Shown: piece by piece, positions 7,341-17,330 of the stretch
How positions within the stretch are numbered: the first letter of the stretch is position 1
How the letters are laid out: each line of letters begins with the position of its first letter
DNA from: an uncultured Alphaproteobacteria bacterium
GTDB lineage: Bacteria; Pseudomonadota; Alphaproteobacteria; RF32; CAG-239
DNA length: 64,000 nucleotides
Assembly (NCBI GenBank): GCA_944391495.1
Contig: CALXTU010000001.1
Span: 467,496-531,495 of the forward strand
Reading direction: 5' to 3'
Notes under the pieces: model-generated
Seen by the model: only the letters and a program-made list of their open reading frames with translations
Database searches by the model: none
What the model was told of the DNA's origin: nothing
Made by a program: the position numbers and the translations under genes

Positions 7341-9038
7341 ATGAGCAGCGTTACCTTAACATCGGCCATGCGGAATAATCTGCTGTCGCTGCGGCGGCTG
7401 TCGTTACAGATGGGCAAGACGCAAGAGATATTATCGACCGGCAAAAAGGTTAATTCGGCGATAGACAACGCATCGAATTATTACCAGGCGCGCTCTTTGA
7501 CCAATCGTGCGGCGGATTTGATGGAGCTTTTGAACAGTATGGATCAGGGCATCCGGACGATAGAGGCGGCGACGGTTGGTCTGGAACAAGGCGCGGCGTT
7601 TTTGGAACAGGCGACGGCGGTGGCGACTGAGGCCTTAACTACTGCCAAAATTCCGGCAAAAGAATGGTTTGAAGCAAGACAAGATGTTGCGGCTGTGGTA
7701 AGTGATTGGAACGAGCTTAAAGCGGCGTTGGACAGAGGTATAACCGGTAACATTGTCATCTATGGCCAGATTGAATGCGAAGACAGCATTACGCTTAAGG
7801 ACGGACAAAATCTGGTCGGTGTCGGTTACTTTGGTGATTTTGATACCGAGGTTGACAAGTTCTCACAATTGAATTTTGTTAACGAACTTGACCAGCCGGC
7901 TTTTAGCAGCGTTAAAGCTTCGGGAACAAATATTATAGCTGATTTGACAATGAGAGCAACGTCACGGGGAGATAATGGAAATTTAATAAGTTGCTCCAAT
8001 CAAATGGTTTTATCAAACTTAGATATTTATCATAATCTGAAAGGACCATCTGTTGTTGTTGGTGTTATTCAGGCGATTTATGAAAGTGCAGATATCCACA
8101 TGAATAATCTTACAATTCATGCCAATCAGGAAAACATTACTAATCAGGCAATCGTCACGATATCGAATCATGCCAAAGTAACACTTGGTGGTAAATTTAC
8201 GGTGGAAGGTAATTTTAATCAAGCCCCCCTTCATTTATCAAACTATACTTATAATGATTCAGAGTTGAATATTTTATCTTCAGCTCAAATTTTTATAAAG
8301 TCAAGCGTATCAAATAATATAATCAGACACAGTAAGGTCTTATATGATGGTAACGAACCGAATCGTTTAAATATTGCGGCCGGAGCAGTTATCGGCTTTA
8401 TGAAAAACGGCAATGCAGAATATTATCAGTTTGCCAGTGATTTTGTATCGGCAGACAAAGATGGTTTTGTTATATCAAAAGACAATATAGCAGATATTTG
8501 TGATGTCAGGTCGACAACAAAGTTTGATAAGGCAGAGAATGAAATCAAGAACAAAATTACAGAAATAACAAATTACAAAAATCTGCTGCAAGGCTATGAT
8601 GAACTGATAGCCGACAGCAGCTATCAGGGGGTGAATTTGCTGACGGGCGGCAAGGTAGACGTGACGTTTAACGAAACACGGTCGCACAAGTTTACGGTTG
8701 CCGGCCAAGATATGAGCGCGCAGGCATTGGGGATAGCGACGCTTGATTGGCAGACGCAGGGTGATATTGCTCAAAGCCTGAGTGAGATTGCCGCAGCGTT
8801 GAACAGTATTCGCGGTTTTCAGGAAGAATTGGGTAACCATTACGGGATTATCCAGACACGACAGGATTTTACCGAAGCTTTGGCGGATGTTTTGGAAACC
8901 GGCGCCGATGATTTGATCTTAGCGGATATGAACGAGGCCTCGGCGGAATATCTGACATTGCAGACGAGGCAATATCTGGCGGTTAACGCGTTGTCGCTGG
9001 CGGCGCAGAGTTCCCGCGGTATTTTACGTCTGTTTTAA
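7341..9038 (+). CDS. Flagellin with a large inserted beta-helix-like domain
   Basis: Residues 1-133 match the flagellin N-terminal D0/D1 helices (NNLLSLRRL, LSTGKKVNSAIDNAS). Residues from about 405 carry the DSSYQGVNLL motif and the C-terminal helices ending SSRGILRLF. Between them lie about 270 residues that begin like a right-handed beta-helix (ITLKDGQNLVGVG) and continue in Asn/Ser-rich strand repeats. In ordinary flagellins DSSYQGVNLL follows the N-terminal helix closely, so the insert sits inside the N-terminal D1 region, not at the usual variable site. Nucleotides 7740-8560 are visibly more A+T-rich than the flanks. A GAGGTG ribosome site precedes the ATG, and a C-tract lies upstream. 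Confidence 0.88.
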   Translation: MSSVTLTSAMRNNLLSLRRLSLQMGKTQEILSTGKKVNSAIDNASNYYQARSLTNRAADLMELLNSMDQGIRTIEAATVGLEQGAAFLEQATAVATEALTTAKIPAKEWFEARQDVAAVVSDWNELKAALDRGITGNIVIYGQIECEDSITLKDGQNLVGVGYFGDFDTEVDKFSQLNFVNELDQPAFSSVKASGTNIIADLTMRATSRGDNGNLISCSNQMVLSNLDIYHNLKGPSVVVGVIQAIYESADIHMNNLTIHANQENITNQAIVTISNHAKVTLGGKFTVEGNFNQAPLHLSNYTYNDSELNILSSAQIFIKSSVSNNIIRHSKVLYDGNEPNRLNIAAGAVIGFMKNGNAEYYQFASDFVSADKDGFVISKDNIADICDVRSTTKFDKAENEIKNKITEITNYKNLLQGYDELIADSSYQGVNLLTGGKVDVTFNETRSHKFTVAGQDMSAQALGIATLDWQTQGDIAQSLSEIAAALNSIRGFQEELGNHYGIIQTRQDFTEALADVLETGADDLILADMNEASAEYLTLQTRQYLAVNALSLAAQSSRGILRLF

Positions 9039-9048
9039 GGGAAAAATT

Positions 9049-9265
9049 GAAGATCGCTTATCATCGGGAGGAATGCCTCCTGATGAGCGATGACGTGTTT
9101 GGGTGTGCCTTACACCCTTACTTGTCATGCCTCCGAATGAAATGAGGATCAGGCATCTTCAAATTTTATAACAATAAGGAAGATCGCTAATCTCACTCGC
9201 TAACGCTCGTTCAAGCGATGACTGTTTGTGAGTAGAAAGAATGCTTCCCGAGGAGCGATGACATT
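9049..9265. repeat. Dispersed repeat family C copies downstream of flagellin
   Basis: Bases 9049-9094 hold a full family C copy: a GAAGATCGCTTATCATCGGG arm, a short loop with GGAGG/CCTCC, and a return arm ending GATGAGCGATGAC. Further copies occur at 55234-55279 and 63740-63785. A partial, diverged copy follows at about 9178-9265. The 253-base gap between flagellin and uvrB holds only this and no gene. Confidence 0.75.
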
Positions 9266-9291
9266 ATGGGTGATACTTGGAGCGATAACGG

Positions 9292-11271
9292 TTAGCTCTT
9301 AAGATAAGTTTCTTCCAGCTTTTTGATCTTATCGCGGTAGAGTATGGCGGTTTCAAAATCAAGGTCGGTGGCCGCCTGCTGCATCAGTTTGTTGTATTCA
9401 CGCATTTTCTTGTCAAAGTCTTTGAGCAGGACGGCGTCATTCTCAGTCGGAGCGGTTTCTTCTTTGGCGGTCATCTCATCCATAACGCCGGATATCTTCT
9501 TTTTGATGGTTTGCGGCGTAATGCCGTGGCTGATGTTGTATTCAATTTGTTTTTTGCGGCGGCGTTCGGTTTCATCCAGCGCGGTTTTCATGGAGCCGGT
9601 GACCGTATCGGCGTATAAAATAACCCGGCCGTCGGCATTGCGGGCAGCACGGCCGATGGTTTGAATCAGCGAACGCGAAGAGCGCAGAAAACCTTCCTTG
9701 TCGGCGTCCAAAATCGCCACCAGCGAACATTCGGGAATATCCAGCCCCTCACGCAGCAGGTTGATGCCGACCAGAACATCAAAAACGCCTAAGCGCAGGT
9801 CGCGGATAATTTCAATACGCTCCAATGTGTCAATATCTGAATGCAGGTAACGGACTTTGATGCCGTTTTCATTGAGGTATTCGGTTAAATCTTCGGCCAT
9901 TTTTTTGGTCAGTGTCGTAACCAAAACGCGGTTGCCTTTGGCGATAACTTGTTTACACTCATGCATCAGATCATCAATCTGGTTTTCTACCGGGCGGATA
10001 ATGCAGAGCGGATCCGTCAGGCCGGTGGGGCGGATAATCTGCTCGGTAAAGGTACCGCCGCTTTGTTCCAGCTCCCAGTCGCCGGGCGTAGCGGAAACAA
10101 AAATGGTCTGGCCGCGCATACGGTTCCATTCTTCAAATTTGAGCGGACGGTTGTCAACACAAGACGGCAGGCGGAAACCATATTGTGCCAGTGTGGATTT
10201 GCGGTTGTAGTCGCCGCGGTACATACCGCCGATTTGCGGTACGGAAACATGGCTTTCATCAATGAAAAGAATGGTGTCTTCCGGCAGATATTCAAATAAA
10301 GTCGGCGGCGGTTCGCCGGGAGCGCGGCCGGTCAGATAGCGTGAGTAGTTTTCAATGCCTTTGCAGTGGCCGGTGGCCTCCAGCATTTCAAGGTCAAAGC
10401 GGGTGCGTTGTTCAATGCGCTGTGCCTCCAGGAGCTTGTTCTCTTCGGTGAAGGTTGCGATTTGTTCTTTAAGTTCCCGGCGAATACCCGTAATTGCCTG
10501 CGAGACGGCCGGCCGCGGCGTGACATAATGATTGGCGGGGTAAACGGTTACCTGCTGCAGCGAAACGGTTTTTTTGCCGGTGAGCGAATCGAATTCGTCA
10601 ATTTTTTCAATCTCGTCGCCGAAAAAGGAAATCCGCCAGCCGCGGTCTTCGTAGTGTGCGGGAAAAATATCCAGAATATCGCCGCGGACGCGAAAAGTGG
10701 AGCGGACAAAATTCTGCTGATTGCGGACATATTGCAACTCGGCCAGGCGCTGATAAATTTCGGTCGGGCTGATGACATCGCCTACTTTAAGCGGCAGTGT
10801 CATGGATGAATAGGCCTCAACATCGCCCAAACCGTAAATGCAGGATACGGAGGCTACGATAATCACATCGCGGTTTTCCAACAGTGAACGGGTGGCCGAG
10901 TTGCGCATCCGGTCGATTTGCTCGTTGATGGCCGAATCTTTTTCGATATAAGTGTCGGTTTTGGGGACATAAGCTTCCGGCTGGTAATAATCATAATATG
11001 ACACAAAATATTCGACATGGTTTTCGGGAAAAAACTCTTTCATCTCGGTATAGAGTTGGGCTGCCAGGGTTTTGTTCGGGGCCATAATCAGAGCCGGACG
11101 CGAGGTTTCTTCAATGATTTTGGCCATGGTATAAGTTTTGCCGGAGCCGGTAACTCCGAGCAGAACCTGGTCTTTGATGCCGTTGTTTAGTCCGTCGGTC
11201 AGCTCTTTGATGGCTTGCGGTTGGTCGCCGGCCGGCGCAAACGGCGAATGCAGCTTAAAGATGCTACTCAT
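9292..11271 (-). CDS. uvrB: Excinuclease ABC subunit B
   Basis: UvrB is the damage-verifying helicase-like subunit of nucleotide excision repair, working with UvrA and UvrC in the cytoplasm. The 659-residue protein has Walker A GVTGSGKT (residues 39-46), the beta-hairpin [12 protein letters not shown] near residue 95, the FIDESH Walker B near 340, helicase motif VI with QTIGRAARN, and a C-terminal UVR motif ([12 protein letters not shown]) for UvrC contact. It starts one base beyond the stop of the upstream TPR gene, so it may be co-transcribed with the flagellar operon. Confidence 0.98.
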   Translation of the reverse strand: MSSIFKLHSPFAPAGDQPQAIKELTDGLNNGIKDQVLLGVTGSGKTYTMAKIIEETSRPALIMAPNKTLAAQLYTEMKEFFPENHVEYFVSYYDYYQPEAYVPKTDTYIEKDSAINEQIDRMRNSATRSLLENRDVIIVASVSCIYGLGDVEAYSSMTLPLKVGDVISPTEIYQRLAELQYVRNQQNFVRSTFRVRGDILDIFPAHYEDRGWRISFFGDEIEKIDEFDSLTGKKTVSLQQVTVYPANHYVTPRPAVSQAITGIRRELKEQIATFTEENKLLEAQRIEQRTRFDLEMLEATGHCKGIENYSRYLTGRAPGEPPPTLFEYLPEDTILFIDESHVSVPQIGGMYRGDYNRKSTLAQYGFRLPSCVDNRPLKFEEWNRMRGQTIFVSATPGDWELEQSGGTFTEQIIRPTGLTDPLCIIRPVENQIDDLMHECKQVIAKGNRVLVTTLTKKMAEDLTEYLNENGIKVRYLHSDIDTLERIEIIRDLRLGVFDVLVGINLLREGLDIPECSLVAILDADKEGFLRSSRSLIQTIGRAARNADGRVILYADTVTGSMKTALDETERRRKKQIEYNISHGITPQTIKKKISGVMDEMTAKEETAPTENDAVLLKDFDKKMREYNKLMQQAATDLDFETAILYRDKIKKLEETYLKS

Positions 11272-11272
11272 A

Positions 11273-13822
11273 TTATTCCAAATCGCTCTCTTTTAAAGAT
11301 TCGGTATAGAATTTTGAAAAGTTGTTGAAATTCTGTACATCATTAATAATGCTGTTAATGTTTTTAATGTCAACTTTTTCTTTTTCAAGATGATTGGTCA
11401 GGACGTTGAAAACACTGTGGAACGGCGTATCTTTGAAATAAGGCATGAATTTGTTGCGCAGGCGGACCAAAACGGTTTCTTTGCCGGCCTGTTTCAAAGT
11501 GGTTGCCCAGTCAAGAATATAATTGACTTGCTCGGTTGAAAGCTTTTGCCCCGGAGTGGGTTCTTTAATCAGGTATTTGATGGTGTTTGACGCATTGTCC
11601 CAGTCGCCGGCGTTCCAGTAAATTTCAAAACGGTTGAGAATGGCGTTCGGACTCATATCATCAGCCAGCAACTCAAGGGCTTCGTCGGACCGGTCAAGCG
11701 CCGACAGTGCCCGGGCGGCAATAATCCGGCGAGGGTTGACCGTGGCCGATGCAAGGTCGGGCGCATCGGTAGCGGCCAAGATATCCAGAGCGTCCTGCGG
11801 CTTGTTTTCAAACAGGTAAATGATTGCCAGTCTGGAACCGACACGCGCCCGGTTATCCGGTGTCAGATCCGGTCTTTGCAGCAGGTCAAGCAGCAGTGTC
11901 TGCGCTCGCGGCAGCAGGTCTACCGCAACCAGCCGGTCAGACAATTTTTGGATAATCATATTTTGTTTGGGGCTGATTTTGGCCAGCCATTTAAAGTCCT
12001 GATACAAGGCCAGGGATTTAATCGGCGACATATTCTCATCGGCCAGATTGCCGATAAAAATGTCTTCAAATATTTTGACCATTTTGCCGGCAATTTGTTT
12101 TTTGCGGTTTTCATCAACCAGAAAGCCCTGTTCGTTAAGAATCCGCAAAGCATTGTAATAGTCTTTGTCTTTGAGGTAAAAATCGGAAAGTTTGCCGAGC
12201 AGCAGGATTTTAAATTCTTTTTCGCCCCAGGCAAAACGCAATTTTTCCAATTCTTTGATGGCGGCTTTAGTGTCAATGAAGTTGACCAACTGGCTTAGAA
12301 TGGTATGTCGCAGTCTGGCATAGGCTGAAAACATTGCCGAATTTGAATCAAGCAATTTCTGATATTCTTTAACGGCATTGCGCAGGTATCCCTGCATTTC
12401 AAGTCTTTGCGCCGTCAGATAGGTGATTTGCGGGCCCAGATTACGCATACGATCCGGAACCGACTGCAAAATGTCGATAAAGTTTTGCGAAGAAAGGTCG
12501 TCGCCGGTAGCAATGGCATTGCGGGCGGCAATGATGGCAATTTCGTCTTTGACGGCCTGCGGGTAGTCACGCATCAGGGATACATGGGCAAAAATCACGC
12601 TGTTGTTTTCTTCGCGGTATTCGGAAGCACTTTGGGCAATCGTGCGCCAGAAAACACCTTCGGTACTTTCGGGGAGATTGCCGGAGGAAAAGTCGCGCAC
12701 GGCTTCTTTATAGCGTCGTGCCAGAAAGTTGGCTATGCCCGACAAAGCTTTAAACTGATCGGTTTTGGTTTCCGGAAGATCAAGATGGCGCATTTGGTTT
12801 AAGATATAAAGCGCGTTTGAACCAAGGCCGTAATAAATATAGTATTGCGCCAGTTTAAGACGCAGATTATTTTTTTGATCCATCGGCGCCGCTAAAATCT
12901 GTTTGGTGAAATCTTCAACCACGTCCTTAAAATTGCGATTGGCCAGCGTTTGGGAAATTTGCAGATTAAAGGCGTTTAAGTGGGCGGTGTCTTTATCGTA
13001 ATTGAGCTGGCGCTGGTTGCGTTTTAAGACATCAAGGTCGCTTGAGATGTTAAGGCTGCGGCCGATAGCTTTTAAGGTTATGCCTGAGTTGCCGCGGTTT
13101 AAGACGATATCCGGCGCGTTGATGACAAATGCCAAGCCTTGCGCCGTCGGCAAAATATCAAAATCGGGATAACGGTAGGCGCTGTTAAATCCGAGCCCCA
13201 ACTGCGATGTCGTGGAAATGGATATAATATCGCCGATTTCCGGGTCAATAATCGACAGGATATTGCCGGTTTGATTGTTGGGAATAAACAAATATGACTG
13301 TTTCAGGCTGTCATACTGGGTAAAAATAATCAGGTTCTGGGTTTGAAACTCCGGCGGCCGGCCTGTGTATAAGTCCAAAACCCACAGCAAACCTTCTTTA
13401 CGCAGGGCATATTTGACATTCGGCGCCGGTTTGATGATGACTATCGTGCCGCCGGGGTGGGGCAGTGTGTAAATTTCCTCGGCCAGAGTGCCGGCCTCGC
13501 TCTTCAGAGTTGCGACATCTACGATATTGGGGCGGTCAAAAACCATCCAGATTTTGCCGTTGCGATCGAAGGCCGCAACGTTTACCGGAGCATTCCAGAC
13601 AAAACGCAAACTGGCAATTTCGTCTTTGGCTTGTCGGGAGGCGGGCTTAAAAAGCTGGTCTTCGGGTTTTTCCGCCGAGGGCAGGTTTAAAGTCGGCAGC
13701 GGTTCAATCGAGAAATCGGTAATGCCGGCACCGATATCCTGAGCGGTTGCCGAATACCCCCATCCGGCAGCAAAGCAGCCGCTTAAAAAGAAGATGGACA
13801 GTATTTGTTTTATCGGTTTCAC
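11273..13822 (-). CDS. Large exported TPR-repeat protein of flagellar operon
   Basis: The 849-residue product starts at a GTG and has a signal peptide (residues 1-27, cleavage near ATAQD). Residues 60-290 are beta-rich; from about 300 to the end it is helical with many degenerate tetratricopeptide-like pairs. That architecture suggests a periplasmic or outer-membrane scaffold. It follows motE closely on the same strand, so a role in flagellar motor assembly or stator support is likely. This rests on gene order, since I cannot name an orthologue. Confidence 0.75.
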   Translation of the reverse strand: MKPIKQILSIFFLSGCFAAGWGYSATAQDIGAGITDFSIEPLPTLNLPSAEKPEDQLFKPASRQAKDEIASLRFVWNAPVNVAAFDRNGKIWMVFDRPNIVDVATLKSEAGTLAEEIYTLPHPGGTIVIIKPAPNVKYALRKEGLLWVLDLYTGRPPEFQTQNLIIFTQYDSLKQSYLFIPNNQTGNILSIIDPEIGDIISISTTSQLGLGFNSAYRYPDFDILPTAQGLAFVINAPDIVLNRGNSGITLKAIGRSLNISSDLDVLKRNQRQLNYDKDTAHLNAFNLQISQTLANRNFKDVVEDFTKQILAAPMDQKNNLRLKLAQYYIYYGLGSNALYILNQMRHLDLPETKTDQFKALSGIANFLARRYKEAVRDFSSGNLPESTEGVFWRTIAQSASEYREENNSVIFAHVSLMRDYPQAVKDEIAIIAARNAIATGDDLSSQNFIDILQSVPDRMRNLGPQITYLTAQRLEMQGYLRNAVKEYQKLLDSNSAMFSAYARLRHTILSQLVNFIDTKAAIKELEKLRFAWGEKEFKILLLGKLSDFYLKDKDYYNALRILNEQGFLVDENRKKQIAGKMVKIFEDIFIGNLADENMSPIKSLALYQDFKWLAKISPKQNMIIQKLSDRLVAVDLLPRAQTLLLDLLQRPDLTPDNRARVGSRLAIIYLFENKPQDALDILAATDAPDLASATVNPRRIIAARALSALDRSDEALELLADDMSPNAILNRFEIYWNAGDWDNASNTIKYLIKEPTPGQKLSTEQVNYILDWATTLKQAGKETVLVRLRNKFMPYFKDTPFHSVFNVLTNHLEKEKVDIKNINSIINDVQNFNNFSKFYTESLKESDLE

Positions 13823-13846
13823 GGTGGTTTTTTAATGCCTGCTAAG

Positions 13847-14488
13847 TTAAATGTTATTGCCTATCAGTTCGGCGGTGACCGCCTGCGCTTTTTCCGCATT
13901 CATTTGCGACAAAATGGCCGAAGATGCCGAGGGTTTCATTCCTTTGAAGATGGCCACGGTGATTTCAATGTCCATGGTGTCAAAAATGCGGGCGGCGTCT
14001 TTGGGTTTCATGGACGAATAAAGCTTAACCAGAGAATTGATGTTTTCCTGCTCTTTTTGCGAATATTGGTTGATCAGTTTGGTCAAGCGCTGCTCATATT
14101 CTTTGAGCTGCTGAAGTTTTTTGTCAATCTCGGTTTCGGCAACTTTGAGCTGAATGGCACGTTTGTCAATCTCTTTGGCGCGGACATCCAAAGCCTCGCG
14201 GCGTTCGGCAAGCTCTTGCAGAATCATGATCTCGGAGTTGCTGAAAGACGTATTTTGCGCCGGTGCCTGCTCTCCCGCCGGGGTGCCGTTTTGCAGGATA
14301 TCGGTCAGTTCGGCCGTTTCTTTGTTCAGTTTTTCTTCGGCCCGGGCGGCACTGGCAACAATGTCGATTTTTTTGTTCCCGGTTTTTTGATACAAGTCGA
14401 CAACATTGGTGATTTTGATGCTCAGGGACAAGACAGCAACAAAAATGAATATCGGCAGCAGACGGATTTTTATTTTGTTTTTTGACAT
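13847..14488 (-). CDS. motE: MotE-like motor protein (MgtE N-domain)
   Basis: A single N-terminal membrane helix (residues 9-25) is followed by an acidic linker, a long coiled coil (about 88-150) and a C-terminal MgtE intracellular N-domain of two repeats (YSSMKPKDAARIFDTMD, then FKGMKPSASSAIL). In rhizobia, MotE of this layout is a periplasmic chaperone that stabilises MotC. An AGAGGA ribosome site supports the ATG at 14488. It sits between the DUF6468 gene and the large TPR gene. The family assignment is fairly secure; the exact MotE role is inferred. Confidence 0.8.
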   Translation of the reverse strand: MSKNKIKIRLLPIFIFVAVLSLSIKITNVVDLYQKTGNKKIDIVASAARAEEKLNKETAELTDILQNGTPAGEQAPAQNTSFSNSEIMILQELAERREALDVRAKEIDKRAIQLKVAETEIDKKLQQLKEYEQRLTKLINQYSQKEQENINSLVKLYSSMKPKDAARIFDTMDIEITVAIFKGMKPSASSAILSQMNAEKAQAVTAELIGNNI

Positions 14489-14497
14489 CGGTATCCT

Positions 14498-14935
14498 CTA
14501 TTTGATAGACCTTAAGGCTTTCAAAAGCTCAAGTTCGGCAGCGGCGCGGTCGGTTGCCGGATCGGTGCCGGCGGGCGGCAGCGGCGCCTCGGTTGTCTGC
14601 GGTTTTAGGTTGCGGGAAGAACTGATGACGTTTTCCAACCGGTCGGCCAGAGAATCGGCTCTTTCGTTGATGAAAAGCAGATCGTTTTTGAGCTCTTTGG
14701 CACTGTCAACAACCTCTTTCAGACCCTCTGACGAATGTTCTGTGGCAGTTTTGAGCTTAGGAATCGAGTTTTCGGCTTTAAACGTGGCCTCGTTGAGGGC
14801 CGCAACCAGCTGCGCAAGACTTTTTTGGTTTTGGCGCAGGGCGTTAAGGCTTTTGTTGAGGTTATAAGCGTAAATGATCATCGGTATCAACAGCGCAATG
14901 ATTATCAGATTGATGATCAGCTCCAAATTAGCCAT
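14498..14935 (-). CDS. DUF6468 flagellar-operon membrane protein
   Basis: 145 residues with one N-terminal membrane helix (about 5-24) and a coiled-coil domain running to about residue 110, ending in a Pro/Ala-rich tail. Proteins of this kind accompany fliM/fliL in alphaproteobacteria and are grouped as DUF6468. The start overlaps the fliM stop by eight bases, showing translational coupling. A function in motor assembly is inferred from position alone. Confidence 0.75.
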   Translation of the reverse strand: MANLELIINLIIIALLIPMIIYAYNLNKSLNALRQNQKSLAQLVAALNEATFKAENSIPKLKTATEHSSEGLKEVVDSAKELKNDLLFINERADSLADRLENVISSSRNLKPQTTEAPLPPAGTDPATDRAAAELELLKALRSIK

Positions 14936-15932
14936 TTTTTTCCGCCTTTCCTTCTATTCTGATAACAACATGATCATCTCTGCGGCCCATGGCGCCCTTG
15001 AACAAAGGAACATCGCCGCAAAGGACGGTAACCTGATCCTGCGGGGACATATCAAGCGGCAGGAAAGAGCCTTTTTGCCATGAAGAAACATCACTTAAAT
15101 GCGCCTGGGTTTCTTTAAGCACCGCATGGATATCGACATCGGTTTCCCATAACTGCGACATCAGGTGGTTTTCCCAGATGGTGTCGCGGCCGAAACGCTC
15201 GCCCATAAACATTTGCAACAGGAGTTCACGTACCGGCTCCAGTGTGGCATAAGGAATCATCAGGTCTATGCGGCCGCCGCGGTCTTCCATATCAATGCGC
15301 AGATGAGCCACAATCACGGCATTGGACATCCGGGTGATTGTGGCAAAACGCGGGTTGGTTTCCAAGCGGTCAAAGATGAAATTGACCGAGGTTACGGGGT
15401 CAAAAGCGGTGGATAAATCGCTTAAGATGATCTGGATGATTTCTTTGACGATGTTCAGTTCAATCGTGGTATAAGGGCGGCCTTCTATACGCATGGCGGC
15501 GGTGCCGCGGCGTCCGCCGAGCAAGACGTCTACCATGGAATAGATCAGCGAACTGTCCAGCGACATCAGACTGTAATTATCCCATTCCTCGGCCTTGAAA
15601 ACGCTTAAAAGCGTGGGGAGGGTAAGAGAGTCGATATATTCGCCGAAGCGCATTGATTCAATCGAATCCAGCGAAACTTCGACGTTGTCCTGGGTAAAGT
15701 TGCGCAAAGAAGTTGCCATCAGGCGTATCAGCCGGTCGAAAACGATTTCCAACATGGGGAGTCTTTCATAAGACACCATATTGGAGTTTAAAATCGCCTG
15801 TACGCCGTTTTTTTGCAACGACGCATCTTCAAGTGATTCACCGTAGCCCAGAAGAGAATCTATCTCTTCCTGGTTGAGAATCTTGGAGTCCGGCGTTTCG
15901 GGTTCTCCGGTATTTTCTTTTCCATCTGCCAC
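14928..15932 (-). CDS. fliM: Flagellar motor switch protein FliM
   Basis: FliM is the C-ring switch component that binds CheY-P and sets rotation direction. The 334-residue protein has the N-terminal LNQEEIDSLL CheY-binding peptide, a CheC-like middle domain with the LLGGRRG loop near 140, and a C-terminal SpoA domain (VTVLCGDVPLFKG region). It starts with GTG, supported by AAGGAC seven bases before. Its end overlaps the DUF6468 gene; fliL lies just upstream. Confidence 0.96.
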   Translation of the reverse strand: MADGKENTGEPETPDSKILNQEEIDSLLGYGESLEDASLQKNGVQAILNSNMVSYERLPMLEIVFDRLIRLMATSLRNFTQDNVEVSLDSIESMRFGEYIDSLTLPTLLSVFKAEEWDNYSLMSLDSSLIYSMVDVLLGGRRGTAAMRIEGRPYTTIELNIVKEIIQIILSDLSTAFDPVTSVNFIFDRLETNPRFATITRMSNAVIVAHLRIDMEDRGGRIDLMIPYATLEPVRELLLQMFMGERFGRDTIWENHLMSQLWETDVDIHAVLKETQAHLSDVSSWQKGSFLPLDMSPQDQVTVLCGDVPLFKGAMGRRDDHVVIRIEGKAEKNG

Positions 15933-15951
15933 TTCGGTTGTCCTTTAAGTC

Positions 15952-16461
15952 TTATCTCTGCAGTTCAAACACGCTGAAATTAAGGTTTTTGATCTTAACC
16001 GGCGCGCTTACCAGATTAAAACGGTATAACAATTCTTCTTTGAGCCAGTACAAACCGGTTGAACCTTCAACTTCGTCCATATTCAGCTCAATAACATGGT
16101 TGAGAACGGTATCGGTGAGTTTTGAGGTTAAGATTTCGACAATGCGCAAATCTTCAACACTCGACAGCTCAAGCGTGAGCTTTAATTTCAGTTCGTGGCG
16201 GCCGTCTTCGCCGTTGACGAAAGCCTTAATCTCCGGCAGGTCGTAAAAAGCCGTGATACTGTCGGCATTGTCTTTGTTGTATTGGACGATGTTATACGAT
16301 CCGCCGAGAGAATCGTAGTTGTTGTTTATAGCAAAGTAAATGCCGACCGAAATACCGATGACAATCAGCAGCGGCAGCAGCAAAATCATCAGTTTTTTGC
16401 GCTTTGGGTGCTGATTTTCAATAGGTTCGTCTTGTTCGTCAAAATCGTTGTCGTCAATCAT
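15952..16461 (-). CDS. fliL: Flagellar basal body-associated protein FliL
   Basis: 169 residues: an acidic cytoplasmic N-terminus, one membrane helix (about 24-45) and a periplasmic FliL domain ending FSVFELQR. FliL forms rings around MotAB stators and raises motor torque. It is the first gene of the minus-strand operon fliL-fliM-DUF6468-motE-TPR, and its promoter must lie in the 16462-16657 gap shared with the divergent pilin locus. Confidence 0.92.
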   Translation of the reverse strand: MIDDNDFDEQDEPIENQHPKRKKLMILLLPLLIVIGISVGIYFAINNNYDSLGGSYNIVQYNKDNADSITAFYDLPEIKAFVNGEDGRHELKLKLTLELSSVEDLRIVEILTSKLTDTVLNHVIELNMDEVEGSTGLYWLKEELLYRFNLVSAPVKIKNLNFSVFELQR

Positions 16462-16615
16462 GCCGCTTCAACCGTGTTTTTTGAAGTTTACGCTTTAAGT
16501 TGAATGTATTTTAGCCGATTATTTTTATAAATAAATGCAAATTTGTCAGTTATTAAATGTTTTAGTAAAAATAATCGGGAAATCTTATAATTTAACATAT
16601 TTGAAACAATTTTTG

Positions 16616-16624
16616 TGTTATAAT
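16616..16624 (+). promoter_or_regulatory. Extended -10 promoter of pilin locus
   Basis: TGTTATAAT is a perfect extended -10 element, 34 bases before the first pilin-locus ATG. No convincing -35 is seen at the normal distance, which extended -10 promoters do not need. Confidence 0.5.
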
Positions 16625-16657
16625 GAAAACAGCTGTTAACAGAAGAGGTGTACCTTC

Positions 16658-17320
16658 ATGTATTTGTGGGTCGTTTTGACAACTTTTTTGGCGATGATCG
16701 CCGCCTATGCCCTGCCTATCCGTCAGGATACGCAGGAGGCGGTGACGGTTCCGGTCGCCCAGGCGCGGCTGGTATATATGGTTGCCAAACAGGCGGCCGG
16801 TGAACAGTTTATGAAAGAGAACGCTTATCCGTATTACAGTACAGAGGCCGAGGGGGACGTCAATTATACCAGCGGGCAGATCAGTGATGCGGATTTGGAT
16901 CCTTATATAGCGTTCGGGTTTGTGAACAGCCGTGATTTTGTGACAGCCGTTTATTGTATGGACGAAGATTTGACAACCACCCAAACCGGCAGCGGTTCTT
17001 GCAAAAAAACAGATGAAAATAAGCTGCAGCGGTTGTTGATTACCTATGGCGCCATTCCCGAAAGATGGCAGTCGGTTACGGAAGACGGCGACATAACGCC
17101 GGCGCCGGATATGATGCAGGCCTTGCGGCAGCAGTTCGGGATTAAAGATATGGCCGGTTATGTGGTTCGCGAGGGCGGCAAGATGTATGTGGTGAATTAT
17201 GAGGGAACCCGTTTTGAGGTGCCGCAGCCGGTGGCCAATAATACCAATATGGCACATTACGGACTTAACAATTGCCTGAACGACTACGGAACATGTTTGG
17301 CTTATATGCAGTGGAAATGA
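16658..17320 (+). CDS. Membrane-anchored pilin-locus protein (possibly PilM-like)
   Basis: 220 residues with one N-terminal membrane helix (1-20) immediately followed by a helix containing PVAQARLVY, which recalls PilM of IncI thin-pilus operons. The remaining ectodomain has two cysteine pairs (one near 110-125, one near 210) that could form disulfides, fitting an exported domain. It lies ten bases upstream of the giant prepilin gene with an extended -10 promoter in front. Family membership is tentative. Confidence 0.6.
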   Translation: MYLWVVLTTFLAMIAAYALPIRQDTQEAVTVPVAQARLVYMVAKQAAGEQFMKENAYPYYSTEAEGDVNYTSGQISDADLDPYIAFGFVNSRDFVTAVYCMDEDLTTTQTGSGSCKKTDENKLQRLLITYGAIPERWQSVTEDGDITPAPDMMQALRQQFGIKDMAGYVVREGGKMYVVNYEGTRFEVPQPVANNTNMAHYGLNNCLNDYGTCLAYMQWK

Positions 17321-17330
17321 GGAGGCCCAA

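Noticed and set aside
13805..14485. 226-codon plus-strand frame over motE
   Set aside because: Phe/Gly-rich shadow of a coiled-coil gene on the minus strand.
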